Source: Chitinophaga pinensis
GTDB taxonomy: Bacteria > Bacteroidota > Bacteroidia > Chitinophagales > Chitinophagaceae
NCBI GenBank assembly: GCA_945874755.1
Contig: CAMCHR010000010.1
Coordinates: 1-47,968 of the forward strand
Direction: 5' to 3'
DNA length: 47,968 nt
Shown one piece after another: positions 26,226 to 35,085 of the stretch. How positions within the stretch are numbered: position 1 is the stretch's first letter; every line of letters begins with the position of its first letter. The position numbers and the translations under genes are program-made. Below the pieces are notes generated by a model. The model did not search any database. It saw nothing but the letters and a program-made list of their open reading frames with translations, and was not told where the DNA came from.

Positions 26226-26257
26226 TTTGTATTATTGCCTCCAAAAACTTAACTTTG
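26226..26257 (+). promoter_or_regulatory. Promoter of rpoD (TTTG-N20-TAACTTTG)
   Basis: TTTG at 26226-26229 and TAACTTTG at 26250-26257 match both Bacteroidota promoter elements with a 20-base spacer, the best promoter in the window. The leader would be about 60 bases and begin with a small TCCC-GAAA-GGGA hairpin (26263-26274). Confidence 0.7.
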
Positions 26258-26323
26258 TAGACTCCCGAAAGGGATATACTATTTTGGACTTTCCATCGTT
26301 ATACTTATAAATAAATCCTTTGC

Positions 26324-27181
26324 ATGAGGCAGCTTAAAATTGCTACACAGATCACCAACAGAGATTCTCAAGCGGTTGAAAAATATTTACAGGAGATTTC
26401 TAAAATCTCTATGATTAATCCCGAGGAGGAGACGACCTTAGCTCAACGTATTAAAATGGGTGACCAACGTGCATTAGATAAGTTGGTTCAAGCCAATTTA
26501 CGTTTCGTTGTATCTGTGGCAAAACAATACCAACACCAAGGTTTATCCTTGAGTGATTTAATTAACGAGGGAAATCTTGGTTTAATCAAAGCCGCACAGC
26601 GTTTTGATGAAACGAAGGGTTTCAAATTCATTTCTTATGCGGTATGGTGGATTCGTCAATCTATTTTACAAGCATTAGCAGAACAAGGCCGTTTGGTGCG
26701 TTTACCACAGAACAAAATTGGTACTTATAATAAAGCGAACAAAGCTTATATGGCATTCGAACAAGAACATGAGCGTGAGCCTTCAACAGAGGAACTAGCA
26801 GGTATCTTGGAGATGTCAGAAACTGAAATCAATAATATTTTCCAATCGAATACACGTCATACCTCATTGGATGCACCAGTGCACGAAGCAGAAGATGTGG
26901 CCATGGGTGATTTATTAGAAGGCGGATCACATACGGATGAAGATGTAATGAAGGATTCTTTAAGAGAAGAAATTAAAAGAGTCTTAAAATCTTTAAGTCC
27001 AAGAGAAGCAGAGATTGTAAATGCCTATTTTGGTTTAGATGGCGAAAATGGCGTTACGATCGAACAAATTGGCATTAAATACGATTTAACAAAAGAACGT
27101 ATTAGACAAATTAAAGAACGTGCAATTAAACGTTTACAAAAAGCTCGATATAGTAATGCATTGAAAGCTTACTTGGGCTAA
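26324..27181 (+). CDS. rpoD: Primary sigma factor RpoD/SigA
   Basis: A 285-residue primary sigma factor. Region 1.1 is absent, as is usual in Bacteroidota. Region 1.2 starts near SQAVEKYLQEISKI, region 2 has ANLRFVVSVAKQYQ, LSLSDLINEGNLGLIKAAQRF and FKFISYAVWWIRQSI, region 3 has EREPSTEELAGILE, and region 4 has LSPREAEIVNAYFGL with the helix-turn-helix LTKERIRQIKERAIKRL. This factor reads the TAnnTTTG/TTTG promoters listed in this annotation, including its own. It is divergent from ltaE and followed by a terminator. Confidence 0.97.
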   Translation: MRQLKIATQITNRDSQAVEKYLQEISKISMINPEEETTLAQRIKMGDQRALDKLVQANLRFVVSVAKQYQHQGLSLSDLINEGNLGLIKAAQRFDETKGFKFISYAVWWIRQSILQALAEQGRLVRLPQNKIGTYNKANKAYMAFEQEHEREPSTEELAGILEMSETEINNIFQSNTRHTSLDAPVHEAEDVAMGDLLEGGSHTDEDVMKDSLREEIKRVLKSLSPREAEIVNAYFGLDGENGVTIEQIGIKYDLTKERIRQIKERAIKRLQKARYSNALKAYLG

Positions 27182-27205
27182 TTTAAAAATTAACAATATC
27201 ATAAA

Positions 27206-27245
27206 AGCCCCAACGATCTTACAGATTTGTCGGGGCTATTTTTTT
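27206..27245 (+). terminator. Rho-independent terminator after rpoD
   Basis: AGCCCC at 27206-27211 pairs with GGGGCT at 27232-27237, with a few further imperfect pairs inside. One A and seven T (27239-27245) follow. Confidence 0.7.
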
Positions 27246-27335
27246 CTACGCCTTTTATAAAACTTAAAGGCTTGAAAAAAACAATAAAAATTTATTTAGT
27301 TTTAGCTATTTTTAGCATCAAAAGATAAAAGGATT

Positions 27336-28271
27336 ATGGAAACAGAAAAAGTAGACATCTTAATTATTGGATCAGGACCAGCAGGTTATACTGCAGCAAT
27401 TTACGCTGCTAGAGCCAATATGAAACCTTTATTATACCAAGGTATTCAACCAGGCGGACAATTAACGATTACGACAGATGTAGAAAACTATCCAGGTTTT
27501 CCAGATGGAATACAAGGGCCAGAAATGATGGTCAACTTTGAAAAACAAGCTGCAAGAATGGGAACCGATATCCGATATGGTCTGGCGACAAAAGTAGATT
27601 TTAGCAGTTACCCGCATAAGGTTTGGATTGATGATGAAAAAATTATTGAAGCGGGTGCGGTGATTATTTCTACTGGTGCTAGTGCAAAATGGTTGGGCAT
27701 CCCTAGTGAAGAAAGATTAAATGGTTTTGGTGTTAGTGCTTGTGCAGTATGTGATGGATTTTTCTTTAAAGGAAAAGATGTGGCGATTGTGGGTGCGGGA
27801 GATACGGCTGCAGAAGAAGCACATTATTTATCAAAAATGTGTACTACGGTGCATATGATTGTAAGAAAGGAACAAATGCGTGCGAGTAAAGTGATGCAAG
27901 ATAGAGTGTTGAATACCCCAAATATTATTATACATTTTAATTCAGAAACAGACGAAATTTTGGGGGATAAGAAAGTCGAAGGGGTGCGTATCAAAAATAA
28001 CAAAACCAACATTATGGAAGAGATTCCAGTGAGTGCGTTTTTTGTAGCGATTGGACACAATCCAAATAGTGGTATTTTTAAAGACTATTTAAAAATGGAT
28101 GAAACAGGGTATATCTTAACAGAACCTGGTACCACTAAAACAAATATTGAAGGGGTGTTTGCATCAGGAGACGTACAAGATAAAAATTATCGTCAAGCTG
28201 TAACTGCTGCAGGTAGTGGTTGTATGGCGGCTTTAGATGCTGAACGTTTTTTAACAGCAAAGGGTCATTAA
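27336..28271 (+). CDS. trxB: Thioredoxin-disulfide reductase
   Basis: TrxB transfers electrons from NADPH through FAD to thioredoxin. The 311-residue protein has the FAD-binding ILIIGSGPAGYTAAIYAARA at about residues 8-27, the GGQLTITTDVENYPGF segment, the redox pair CAVC (SACAVCDGFFF) at about residues 138-141, the NADPH-binding VAIVGAGDTAAEEAHYL and the C-terminal FASGDVQDKNYRQAVTAAGSGCMAA. All low-molecular-weight TrxR hallmarks are intact. The partner TrxA is at 8505. folB follows after 13 bases. Confidence 0.96.
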   Translation: METEKVDILIIGSGPAGYTAAIYAARANMKPLLYQGIQPGGQLTITTDVENYPGFPDGIQGPEMMVNFEKQAARMGTDIRYGLATKVDFSSYPHKVWIDDEKIIEAGAVIISTGASAKWLGIPSEERLNGFGVSACAVCDGFFFKGKDVAIVGAGDTAAEEAHYLSKMCTTVHMIVRKEQMRASKVMQDRVLNTPNIIIHFNSETDEILGDKKVEGVRIKNNKTNIMEEIPVSAFFVAIGHNPNSGIFKDYLKMDETGYILTEPGTTKTNIEGVFASGDVQDKNYRQAVTAAGSGCMAALDAERFLTAKGH

Positions 28272-28284
28272 TTAAACCTTTACT

Positions 28285-28638
28285 ATGCACATCTATTTAA
28301 ATGATTTATTGTTCAATGGTTTTCACGGAGTCTATCCTGCAGAAAAAAAAATTGGAAATACATTTAAGGTAGATGTTCGTATTCAAATGACGCCTGCTAC
28401 AAAAACCATCCATAAATTAGAAGATACCATTGACTATGTGCAAGTATATGCTTTGATCCAAAAAATCATGGCAGTGCCTACACCGTTACTTGAAACCATT
28501 GTAGCGAATATTGCAGATCAAATTTTAGCAGCACATCCTATTGCTGAATCTGTGTATGTAAAAATCACCAAACAACAATTGTCAATACCTTATTTTGAAG
28601 GGACGACTGCAGTTGATATTGAAAGATTTAGAAATTAA
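28285..28638 (+). CDS. folB: Dihydroneopterin aldolase
   Basis: FolB cleaves 7,8-dihydroneopterin to 6-hydroxymethyl-7,8-dihydropterin and glycolaldehyde in folate synthesis. The 117-residue length is normal. Family landmarks are LNDLLFNGFHGVYPAEKKIG at about residues 4-23, DTIDYVQVYALIQKIM at about 47-62, LLETIVANIADQIL with the substrate-binding Glu, and VYVKITKQQ with the catalytic Lys region. It probably shares the trxB transcript. It is convergent with the MATE gene, with 15 bases between the stop codons. Confidence 0.92.
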   Translation: MHIYLNDLLFNGFHGVYPAEKKIGNTFKVDVRIQMTPATKTIHKLEDTIDYVQVYALIQKIMAVPTPLLETIVANIADQILAAHPIAESVYVKITKQQLSIPYFEGTTAVDIERFRN

Positions 28639-28653
28639 TACCTTGCGCTTTTA

Positions 28654-30012
28654 CTAGATTTTCTTATCCTTCCATCGCATTGTTCTAATGTAGAAGAAGG
28701 AAGGTAGTAATAAGCTTACCCAATAAATGATCTCGCTAAGCCATCCGTATGTAATAGGTAATTGATAATATTCAAGCACTAGATAGTTGTAGATAATATA
28801 AATGATGATGGCAGCAAATTCAATAAGCAAGGTTACTTTGGATTGACCTGTACCTGTTACAGCACTTAACCATATAGTTGATACAGACATAAAAAGCAAT
28901 GCAATAGAAACGATTCTTAAGACAGGGACCCCTTCTGTTAAAAATCCTTCACCTTGTCCATAGATTGAAAGAAATTCGGCAGCAAACACATTAATCATAA
29001 TGGCTACAATGAAAGCAAATCCAAAGCTCCATCGCATGATTTTATGAATGAGTTCAATGACTTTGTCTTGCATATTTTGTCCAATGATATTACTCACCAT
29101 GGTGGTGGTAGTAGCTGCAAACGCCCAGGTAAAACAACCAAAAAAACCAAAAATATTACGCATAGCATTGGACACCGCTAGAGATTGTTCTCCTCTATGT
29201 TCTATTAGGATATAAAAGAATTCCCAGCTAATAATACTAATCATGTATTGCATGATTAAAGGGGAAGACTGCACCAAAATCAGTTTTACATAATCCAATT
29301 TAAGTTCAAACTTTTTAAATAAATCAAATCTTGCACCAATCTTTTGATAGTGTATGACAAGGTATATCACCAATAAACCCATGATCTCTGCAATGATAGA
29401 GGCATAGGCGGCACCATTTAAACCCATGGCAGTAAATCCAAAATGCCCAAAAATTAAACTGTAATCAAAAAAGATATTGAAGAATGCCTCGGTGGCGGTA
29501 CCAATGATCAAGAACTTGCTTTGATTGGTGCCCACTAATAAGGCATTGCGCATTTGATAAATAAATAAAAAAGGAATCCCCCAAATACGAATTTTAAGAA
29601 ATTCAATCACCGTATCCGCTCTTGATGAATCAATCAATAAAGCATGAAATATAGTTGGGGCGATAAAGTAGGTAAAACCAATACCAATGATGGATAAGAA
29701 AATGGAAATGATGACGCCCTGTGAAAACAAGATACCAATTTCATCTACCCTGTTTTCACCTGCTCTTCTAGAAATAAGGGCTTGCAAACCATTATTGAGT
29801 CCTTGCCCCATGACCCCAAATATCAAATAATAGACCCCTGTAATCCCTCCAATGGCGAGTGCTTGCTTGCTTAAGGCACCCAGAAAGATATTGTTGATGA
29901 TAAAATTAAACTGAGGCACCAAAATAGCCAACGCGATAGGGATAGAGATGGTCAGTATTTGTTTACTACTAATATTGACCTGTAAAGATGGGGTCGCTGC
30001 TGATTGACTCAT
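28654..30012 (-). CDS. MATE family efflux transporter
   Basis: A 452-residue inner-membrane protein with about 12 hydrophobic segments in two similar halves. Features typical of the MATE/polysaccharide-exporter fold are ALAIGGITGVYYLIFGVMGQGLNNGLQALISRRAGE in the first half and the equivalent FAATTTTMVSNIIGQN in the second. It should exchange sodium or protons for cationic drugs or metabolites. The substrate cannot be read from sequence. A consensus -7 element lies 7 bases before the ATG, so the leader is very short. The gene is divergent from the DUF3822-rsmD operon. Confidence 0.88.
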   Translation of the reverse strand: MSQSAATPSLQVNISSKQILTISIPIALAILVPQFNFIINNIFLGALSKQALAIGGITGVYYLIFGVMGQGLNNGLQALISRRAGENRVDEIGILFSQGVIISIFLSIIGIGFTYFIAPTIFHALLIDSSRADTVIEFLKIRIWGIPFLFIYQMRNALLVGTNQSKFLIIGTATEAFFNIFFDYSLIFGHFGFTAMGLNGAAYASIIAEIMGLLVIYLVIHYQKIGARFDLFKKFELKLDYVKLILVQSSPLIMQYMISIISWEFFYILIEHRGEQSLAVSNAMRNIFGFFGCFTWAFAATTTTMVSNIIGQNMQDKVIELIHKIMRWSFGFAFIVAIMINVFAAEFLSIYGQGEGFLTEGVPVLRIVSIALLFMSVSTIWLSAVTGTGQSKVTLLIEFAAIIIYIIYNYLVLEYYQLPITYGWLSEIIYWVSLLLPSFFYIRTMRWKDKKI

Positions 30013-30019
30013 ATATTTA

Positions 30020-30027
30020 CAAATCTA
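30020..30027 (-). promoter_or_regulatory. Putative -7 promoter element of the MATE gene
   Basis: On the minus strand this reads TAGATTTG, an exact TAnnTTTG match ending 7 bases before the ATG at 30012. It predicts a nearly leaderless mRNA. No good -33 TTG is seen at 17-23 bases. Confidence 0.5.
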
Positions 30028-30086
30028 CAACTAGTTTTATCAATACATAGCCTCTTTTTTTTGTATCATTGCAGTAGAAATTGACT

Positions 30087-30899
30087 ATGAAAAAAATTGG
30101 CATTTACGGCGTACAAGAAAGTACAGCAAATAATAAGGTGGAAGATCTTTATTTGATCGTTGACGAACAGTCTATCTGTTTTGTTGTAAAAAACCATATC
30201 GATGGAACTTATATTGCATTTGAATATTTTGAAAACACCACAGATCAAAATGGCTGGAATCAACTATTAGGTTATTTGCAAAATAATTCAAAGCTGATTC
30301 AATCATTTTATAGACAGGTGCAATTTGTGATGAATACAAAAAGAACTGTTTTAACTAAATCTGTGAGTACGGGTGCAGACGCTTTTTACCACAATGAATT
30401 TAGTTTAGTAGTTGGTACAAAAATGGAAGAAGAAATTCAGTTACAAAAAATTGGACAAGATCAGGTATTAGTTTATAGTGTTCCTGATGCCTTAAGCACT
30501 TTATTAACTAGGTCTTTTCCAACAGGTAAATGGGTCAATTATCTAAGTAGTTTAATTAGCTCCAACCATACTGATGGGGTTTGTGTTACTGTTTTTAATG
30601 ATTATTTTATTGTTTTAATCCTACATAATGGAAAACCTCAATTTGTTAATTATTTCAATAGGAGCAGTGACGAACAGAATCAATACCTTGTATTGAACGC
30701 TTGTGTTCAAGCAAATATTCAACCTAAGGATTCAAATTTAAATGTAATAGGGTATAGTGCCGAAAGAGATGTATGGATGCAGGAATTGGCTAGTTTTTTT
30801 GCAGGCGCACAAATGCAACATGCACCAGAAAAAGGTATTGGAGCTTCTTTAAATGCAGATTATCCAAATCATCATTACGCGCCTTACTTTATCTTTTAA
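30087..30899 (+). CDS. DUF3822 family protein
   Basis: A 270-residue protein of the Bacteroidota-specific DUF3822 family, recognised from its context directly before rsmD and its general pattern (YLIVDEQSICFVV near the N-terminus, LVYSVPDALSTLLTRSFPTG in the middle, FNYFNRSS-type strand, and the C-terminal YPNHHYAPYFIF). No catalytic motif, signal peptide or membrane segment is visible. An actin/ASKHA-like fold has been suggested for similar proteins, which I cannot confirm. An in-frame TTG at 30081 is a less likely start than the ATG. It is the first gene of a five-gene operon and lies 9 bases before rsmD. Confidence 0.72.
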   Translation: MKKIGIYGVQESTANNKVEDLYLIVDEQSICFVVKNHIDGTYIAFEYFENTTDQNGWNQLLGYLQNNSKLIQSFYRQVQFVMNTKRTVLTKSVSTGADAFYHNEFSLVVGTKMEEEIQLQKIGQDQVLVYSVPDALSTLLTRSFPTGKWVNYLSSLISSNHTDGVCVTVFNDYFIVLILHNGKPQFVNYFNRSSDEQNQYLVLNACVQANIQPKDSNLNVIGYSAERDVWMQELASFFAGAQMQHAPEKGIGASLNADYPNHHYAPYFIF

Positions 30900-30908
30900 G
30901 TTCTACTG

Positions 30909-31448
30909 ATGAGAATCATTTCAGGAAAATATGGAGGCAGAAGGATTCATCCACCTACCAATATGCCACATACAAGACCCACCACGGATATTGCGAAAGA
31001 GGGTTTATTCAATATTTTAAACAATAGAGTCGCGATGGATGGAGCCACCACCTTGGACTTGTTTGGAGGCACTGGCTGTATTAGTTACGAATTGGCTTCT
31101 AGAGGGGCGGAACAATTGACCATTGTGGAAAAGGATAAGACAATGCTTGATTTTATTAAAAAGAATATTGATTTTTTGAAGATTGAAAACACCATTACCA
31201 TTCAAATGGATGTGTTTCAATTTTTAGCCACTTGTAATCAACAATATGATATCATTTTTGCAGGCCCACCTTATGCATTAAATACGATTGACGACTTACC
31301 AAAAATTATTGTTGAAAAGAAATTGATCAGTTCTAAAGGTTATTTCATATTAGAACATACCCCTCGTAACGACTATAAAACATTTGAAGGCTATAGTTTC
31401 CAAAGAAATTATGGTGCCACCATTTTTAGTTTTTTTGAATGCATATAA
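30909..31448 (+). CDS. rsmD: 16S rRNA (guanine966-N2)-methyltransferase RsmD
   Basis: A 179-residue SAM-dependent methyltransferase for G966 of 16S rRNA. RsmD landmarks are MRIISGKYGGRRI, TRPTTDIAKEGLFNIL at about residues 22-37, and the SAM motif TLDLFGGTGCISYELASRGA at about 48-67. Motif IV, normally [ND]PPY or [ND]PPF, reads FAGPPY at about residues 115-120: the acidic/Asn residue is Gly (codon GGC, one base from GAC). The rest of the fold is intact, including YFILEHTPRNDY. It overlaps the next gene by 10 bases and is part of the DUF3822-rnr operon. Confidence 0.9.
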   Translation: MRIISGKYGGRRIHPPTNMPHTRPTTDIAKEGLFNILNNRVAMDGATTLDLFGGTGCISYELASRGAEQLTIVEKDKTMLDFIKKNIDFLKIENTITIQMDVFQFLATCNQQYDIIFAGPPYALNTIDDLPKIIVEKKLISSKGYFILEHTPRNDYKTFEGYSFQRNYGATIFSFFECI

Positions 31449-32011
31449 CTAAAGCCGAAGCGCGTAACATATTATCCCAAAAAAGAGCTGCACTGACTGA
31501 TGCTGAATGCATGAAGATGGATGACCTTTTGCTGATTCAATTTCAACGTATTGATTGGTCGAGCACCGAAATCCTTGCTAGCTTTTATCCTTTGGCGCAT
31601 AAGAACGAACCCAATACTTTATTATTCGAAAAATACATTAAGACCTTGTACCCGTTTATACGATTCTGTTATCCGATTGTTGACAGCAAAGAAAATCAGA
31701 TGGATTTTTATTTAGAAACCGAGACGCTACAGTTGAATGCATATGGTATTCAAGAACCTTTACCTTTTAACCAAGTAACTCCAGAAAGTATTGATACAAT
31801 GTTAGTCCCTTTATTGGGGGTTGATCAAAAAGGACATCGTGTTGGCTATGGTAAGGGGTACTACGATCGCTACTTAGCAAAAGCAAGTAAAGGGATGCAA
31901 AAAATAGGTGTTTCTTACTTTGAGCCGATGGACAATTTCACTGATACCAACGAATTTGACGTACCTTTGTCTAGTTGTATCACGCCGTGGAATACCTATG
32001 AATTTGAATAA
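31439..32011 (+). CDS. ygfA: 5-formyltetrahydrofolate cyclo-ligase
   Basis: This enzyme converts 5-formyl-THF to 5,10-methenyl-THF with ATP, returning stored folate to the active pool. The 190-residue length is normal. The family signature GHRVGYGKGYYDRYL is at about residues 130-144, preceded by MLVPLLGVDQ. The N-terminal KAEARNILSQKRAALT segment and the substrate-binding FYPLAHKNEPNT are also typical. The gene overlaps rsmD by 10 bases and lpxK by 14 bases. Confidence 0.92.
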   Translation: MHITKAEARNILSQKRAALTDAECMKMDDLLLIQFQRIDWSSTEILASFYPLAHKNEPNTLLFEKYIKTLYPFIRFCYPIVDSKENQMDFYLETETLQLNAYGIQEPLPFNQVTPESIDTMLVPLLGVDQKGHRVGYGKGYYDRYLAKASKGMQKIGVSYFEPMDNFTDTNEFDVPLSSCITPWNTYEFE

Positions 32012-33086
32012 TCTTTTTTTAAAATCTTTTAGAGTACTGCTCTTACCTTTTGCTATTATATATGGTTGGATTGTGGCATTGCGCAATTGGATGTATGCAA
32101 AAAAATATTTAAAATCAGTTCATTTTAATCTGCCTATTATTTGTGTTGGCAATCTTTCTTTAGGCGGCACTGGAAAGTCACCCATGGTAGAGCACTTATT
32201 ATCCATTCTTTCAAACGATTATAAAACAGCTACATTAAGTAGAGGCTATAAACGTAAAACCAAAGGCTATGCATTAGCGGGGGAGCAGTCCACTGCTTTA
32301 GAAATTGGGGATGAGCCGATGCAGTTTCATTTGAAATTCCCAAATGTAGCAGTTGCAGTAGGAGAGCGTCGCATAGAAGCCATCCCACAATTGGTACAAG
32401 ACATCCCAGATTTGCAAACCATTATATTGGATGATGCTTTTCAGCATCGTGAAATTGATGCGCATTTTAGTATTCTTTTAACCGAATACGATAACCTGTA
32501 CTGTGATGATTTCTTTTTCCCTACAGGAGATTTAAGGGATGAACGAAAATCAGCTAAACGTGCCAATATCATTGTAGTCACCAAATGTCCTTTGGATATG
32601 ACTGAGGATGATAAAGCAGAGGTGTTGGAAAAGTTGTATCCAGCGCAACACCAATCTGTATTTTTCACAGCGATTGCTTATGAGACGCCTTACCATATTT
32701 ACGACCCATCTGACCAATGGGTATTGACCATGCGAGATGAGGTCTTGTTGGTATGCGGTATTGCCAACCCCATTCCTTTAAAAAATTATATACACGAACA
32801 CACACACACTTATTATCAATTAAGTTACAGCGATCATCATATTTTCTCTATTGAAGATTTAAATGAGATGCGCAATAAATTTGAACAGATTAACGCCAAG
32901 AGTAAGCTCATCCTTACCACAGAAAAAGATGCGGTTAGATTGGTGAAGTATTCCAATGAATTAAATGATATGCCATTGTATGTACTTCCGATCAAACCCT
33001 TTTTTCTATTTAATCAAGCAACTGAATTTAATCAATTGGTCATTGATTTTGTAGCACATTATCATCAACAAACAAATGAACAGTAA
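31998..33086 (+). CDS. lpxK: Tetraacyldisaccharide 4'-kinase
   Basis: LpxK adds the 4'-phosphate to the lipid A precursor at the inner membrane. The 362-residue protein has an N-terminal membrane-associated helix (about residues 8-30), the unusual P-loop VGNLSLGGTGKSPMVEHLL at about residues 50-68, TLSRGYKRKTKGY, GDEPMQFHLKFPNVAVAVGE, and the metal-binding IILDDAFQHREI with His at about 150. It shows that the organism makes lipid A. The frame is open 30 codons upstream, but the ATG at 31998 gives the normal start with a 14-base overlap to the cyclo-ligase gene. It overlaps rnr by 11 bases. Confidence 0.94.
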   Translation: MNLNNLFLKSFRVLLLPFAIIYGWIVALRNWMYAKKYLKSVHFNLPIICVGNLSLGGTGKSPMVEHLLSILSNDYKTATLSRGYKRKTKGYALAGEQSTALEIGDEPMQFHLKFPNVAVAVGERRIEAIPQLVQDIPDLQTIILDDAFQHREIDAHFSILLTEYDNLYCDDFFFPTGDLRDERKSAKRANIIVVTKCPLDMTEDDKAEVLEKLYPAQHQSVFFTAIAYETPYHIYDPSDQWVLTMRDEVLLVCGIANPIPLKNYIHEHTHTYYQLSYSDHHIFSIEDLNEMRNKFEQINAKSKLILTTEKDAVRLVKYSNELNDMPLYVLPIKPFFLFNQATEFNQLVIDFVAHYHQQTNEQ

Positions 33087-35055
33087 AAAAGACAAGAAGA
33101 AGTCAAAAACAACTACAAAACAAACCCATTTAACGACAACGTATAAAGGGGTATTAGACATCGCTAAATCTGGTATGGGTTTTATTATCGTACAAGGTTT
33201 AGAACAAGACATTTTAGTTTTCCCAACCGATTTTAATACCGCACTTAAAGGAGACGAAGTCCGTGTTAAAATCACCAAAATAAGACAAGGCTCTGGTAAA
33301 AAAGAAGGTAAAGTGATGGAGATTGTAAAAAGAAAACAAGTTTCTTTTTCAGGCACGATGCAGATCATGCAACACCATGCTTTCTTCCTACCTAATACCA
33401 TCCATCCAATGCCAGATATTTATATCCCAATGGATAAATTAAAAGGGGCTAAGACGGGGGATAAAGTGATTGTACAATTGACTAAATGGGAAAATTCAAA
33501 TAAAAAACCAGAAGGAGAAGTACTAGAAATATTTACACCTGAGAAAGAGAATGATATGGCCATGAAATCGATTGTGGCTGAATCTGGATTCCCATTGGTA
33601 TTTGATGGTGAAGTATTGGCATTTGCTAAAACATTATCTGAAAAAATTTCACCCGATGAAATTGCAAAAAGAAAAGACTACCGAAAAGTATTGACCTTCA
33701 CGATTGATCCAATAGATGCAAAGGATTTTGATGATGCCATTTCTTTTCAACATTTAGAGAATGGACATATCGAAATTGGGGTGCACATTGCCGACGTAAG
33801 TCATTTTGTGCAACCAGGCACTGCAGTGGATAAAGCGGCTTATGAAAGGGCTACATCTGTGTATCTACCAGATAGGGTGTATCCAATGTTACCAGAAAGA
33901 ATCTCTAATGAATTATGTTCATTAAGACCTAAGGAAGAAAAATTAACTTTCTCTGCCACATTTGAAGTCGATGCTGCAGGAAAGATTGTGCATACTTGGT
34001 ATGGTAAAACAGTGATCTTTTCTGATCGTCGATTTACCTATGAGGATGTGCAAACTATCATAGAAACAAAAGAAGGAGACCATAAGGAAGAAATTTTATG
34101 GTTGCATGATTATACCCAAAATTTGAGAAAGAAACGTTTCGAAAATGGGGCCATCAATTTCTCCTCTCAGGAAGTTCGTTTTACTCTAGATGCTTCAGGA
34201 AAACCAATTGGCATCACTGTAAAAGAAAGTAAAGCATCTCATCAATTGATCGAAGAATTGATGTTAAAAGCCAATCAACTAATTGCAGAAAAAATGGGTA
34301 CTGTGAAAGTTAAAAAAGAAGTCTTGCCTTTCCCTTATCGTGTGCATGACCAACCTAATGAAGATAAATTAAATCCGTTTGTGGTCTTTGCTAAAAAGCA
34401 TGGATACCCTTTTAATATTGATTCTCCAGAACATATCGCGCATAGCTTTAACAATTTAATGTTGGCGTCAAAAGGCAAACCTGAGCAACATGTATTAGAG
34501 CAATTGGGTATTCGCACCATGGCCAAAGCGGTGTATACCACCAACAATATTGGCCACTATGGATTAGGCTTTGAACACTATTGTCATTTTACTTCTCCAA
34601 TACGTCGTTATCCTGATGTGCTTGTACATCGTATCGTGCAAAGTGTGTTAATTGGTAACGCCATGAACGACGAAGGATTAGAGGAAAAATGTGCACATTG
34701 TAGCATGCGTGAAAGAGCAGCAATGGAAGCAGAGCGTGCTGCTAATAAATACAAACAAGTTGAATTCATGCGTGATTATTTGGGACATAGTTTCGAAGGC
34801 ATTATTAGTGGGGTAGCTAGTTTCGGCTTCTTTGTAGAAACAGTGGAACACAAATGTGAGGGCTTAGTGACTATTGCTAGCTTGTCTAAATTTGATGACT
34901 TTAGATTGATTGAAGCAGACTATGCTTTAGTAGGTTCTAGGTCGGGTCGTAAATTCAATATGGGGGATAAAGTGGTTGTTAAAGTAGCTGCTGCCAATTT
35001 GGATAAACGCCAATTAGATTTTGAATGGGAAGTGAATGGGATGCTGAATAAATAA
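33076..35055 (+). CDS. rnr: Ribonuclease R
   Basis: A 659-residue 3'-5' exoribonuclease of the RNase II/R family. After a Lys-rich N-terminus come two cold-shock-type domains (about residues 20-165), then the RNB domain with catalytic aspartates in TIDPIDAKDFDDAISF and GVHIADVSHFVQPG, YERATSVYLPDRVYPMLPE, and HFTSPIRRYPDVLVHRIV. A C-terminal S1 domain (GIISGVASFGFFVETVE, about 575-655) follows. It is shorter than E. coli RNase R (813 residues) because the N-terminal helix-turn-helix and the Lys-rich C-terminal tail are missing, which is common in Bacteroidota. It is the last gene of the operon and degrades structured RNA. Confidence 0.94.
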   Translation: MNSKKDKKKSKTTTKQTHLTTTYKGVLDIAKSGMGFIIVQGLEQDILVFPTDFNTALKGDEVRVKITKIRQGSGKKEGKVMEIVKRKQVSFSGTMQIMQHHAFFLPNTIHPMPDIYIPMDKLKGAKTGDKVIVQLTKWENSNKKPEGEVLEIFTPEKENDMAMKSIVAESGFPLVFDGEVLAFAKTLSEKISPDEIAKRKDYRKVLTFTIDPIDAKDFDDAISFQHLENGHIEIGVHIADVSHFVQPGTAVDKAAYERATSVYLPDRVYPMLPERISNELCSLRPKEEKLTFSATFEVDAAGKIVHTWYGKTVIFSDRRFTYEDVQTIIETKEGDHKEEILWLHDYTQNLRKKRFENGAINFSSQEVRFTLDASGKPIGITVKESKASHQLIEELMLKANQLIAEKMGTVKVKKEVLPFPYRVHDQPNEDKLNPFVVFAKKHGYPFNIDSPEHIAHSFNNLMLASKGKPEQHVLEQLGIRTMAKAVYTTNNIGHYGLGFEHYCHFTSPIRRYPDVLVHRIVQSVLIGNAMNDEGLEEKCAHCSMRERAAMEAERAANKYKQVEFMRDYLGHSFEGIISGVASFGFFVETVEHKCEGLVTIASLSKFDDFRLIEADYALVGSRSGRKFNMGDKVVVKVAAANLDKRQLDFEWEVNGMLNK

Positions 35056-35060
35056 ATTCG

Positions 35061-35085
35061 AAAAATTTATTAAGAGCCTTAATAA
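35061..35085 (-). terminator. Hairpin over the end of the saccharopine-dehydrogenase-like gene
   Basis: On the minus strand an 8-bp perfect stem with a 3-nt loop (35085-35078 with 35074-35067), followed by an A/T-rich tract with five T, covers the stop codon. It also lies 12 bases after the convergent rnr stop. Confidence 0.4.

Noticed and set aside
31908-31997. A 30-codon extension of LpxK into the cyclo-ligase gene
   Set aside because: The extension overlaps the conserved end of the cyclo-ligase in another frame, and the ATG at 31998 matches the normal LpxK start.
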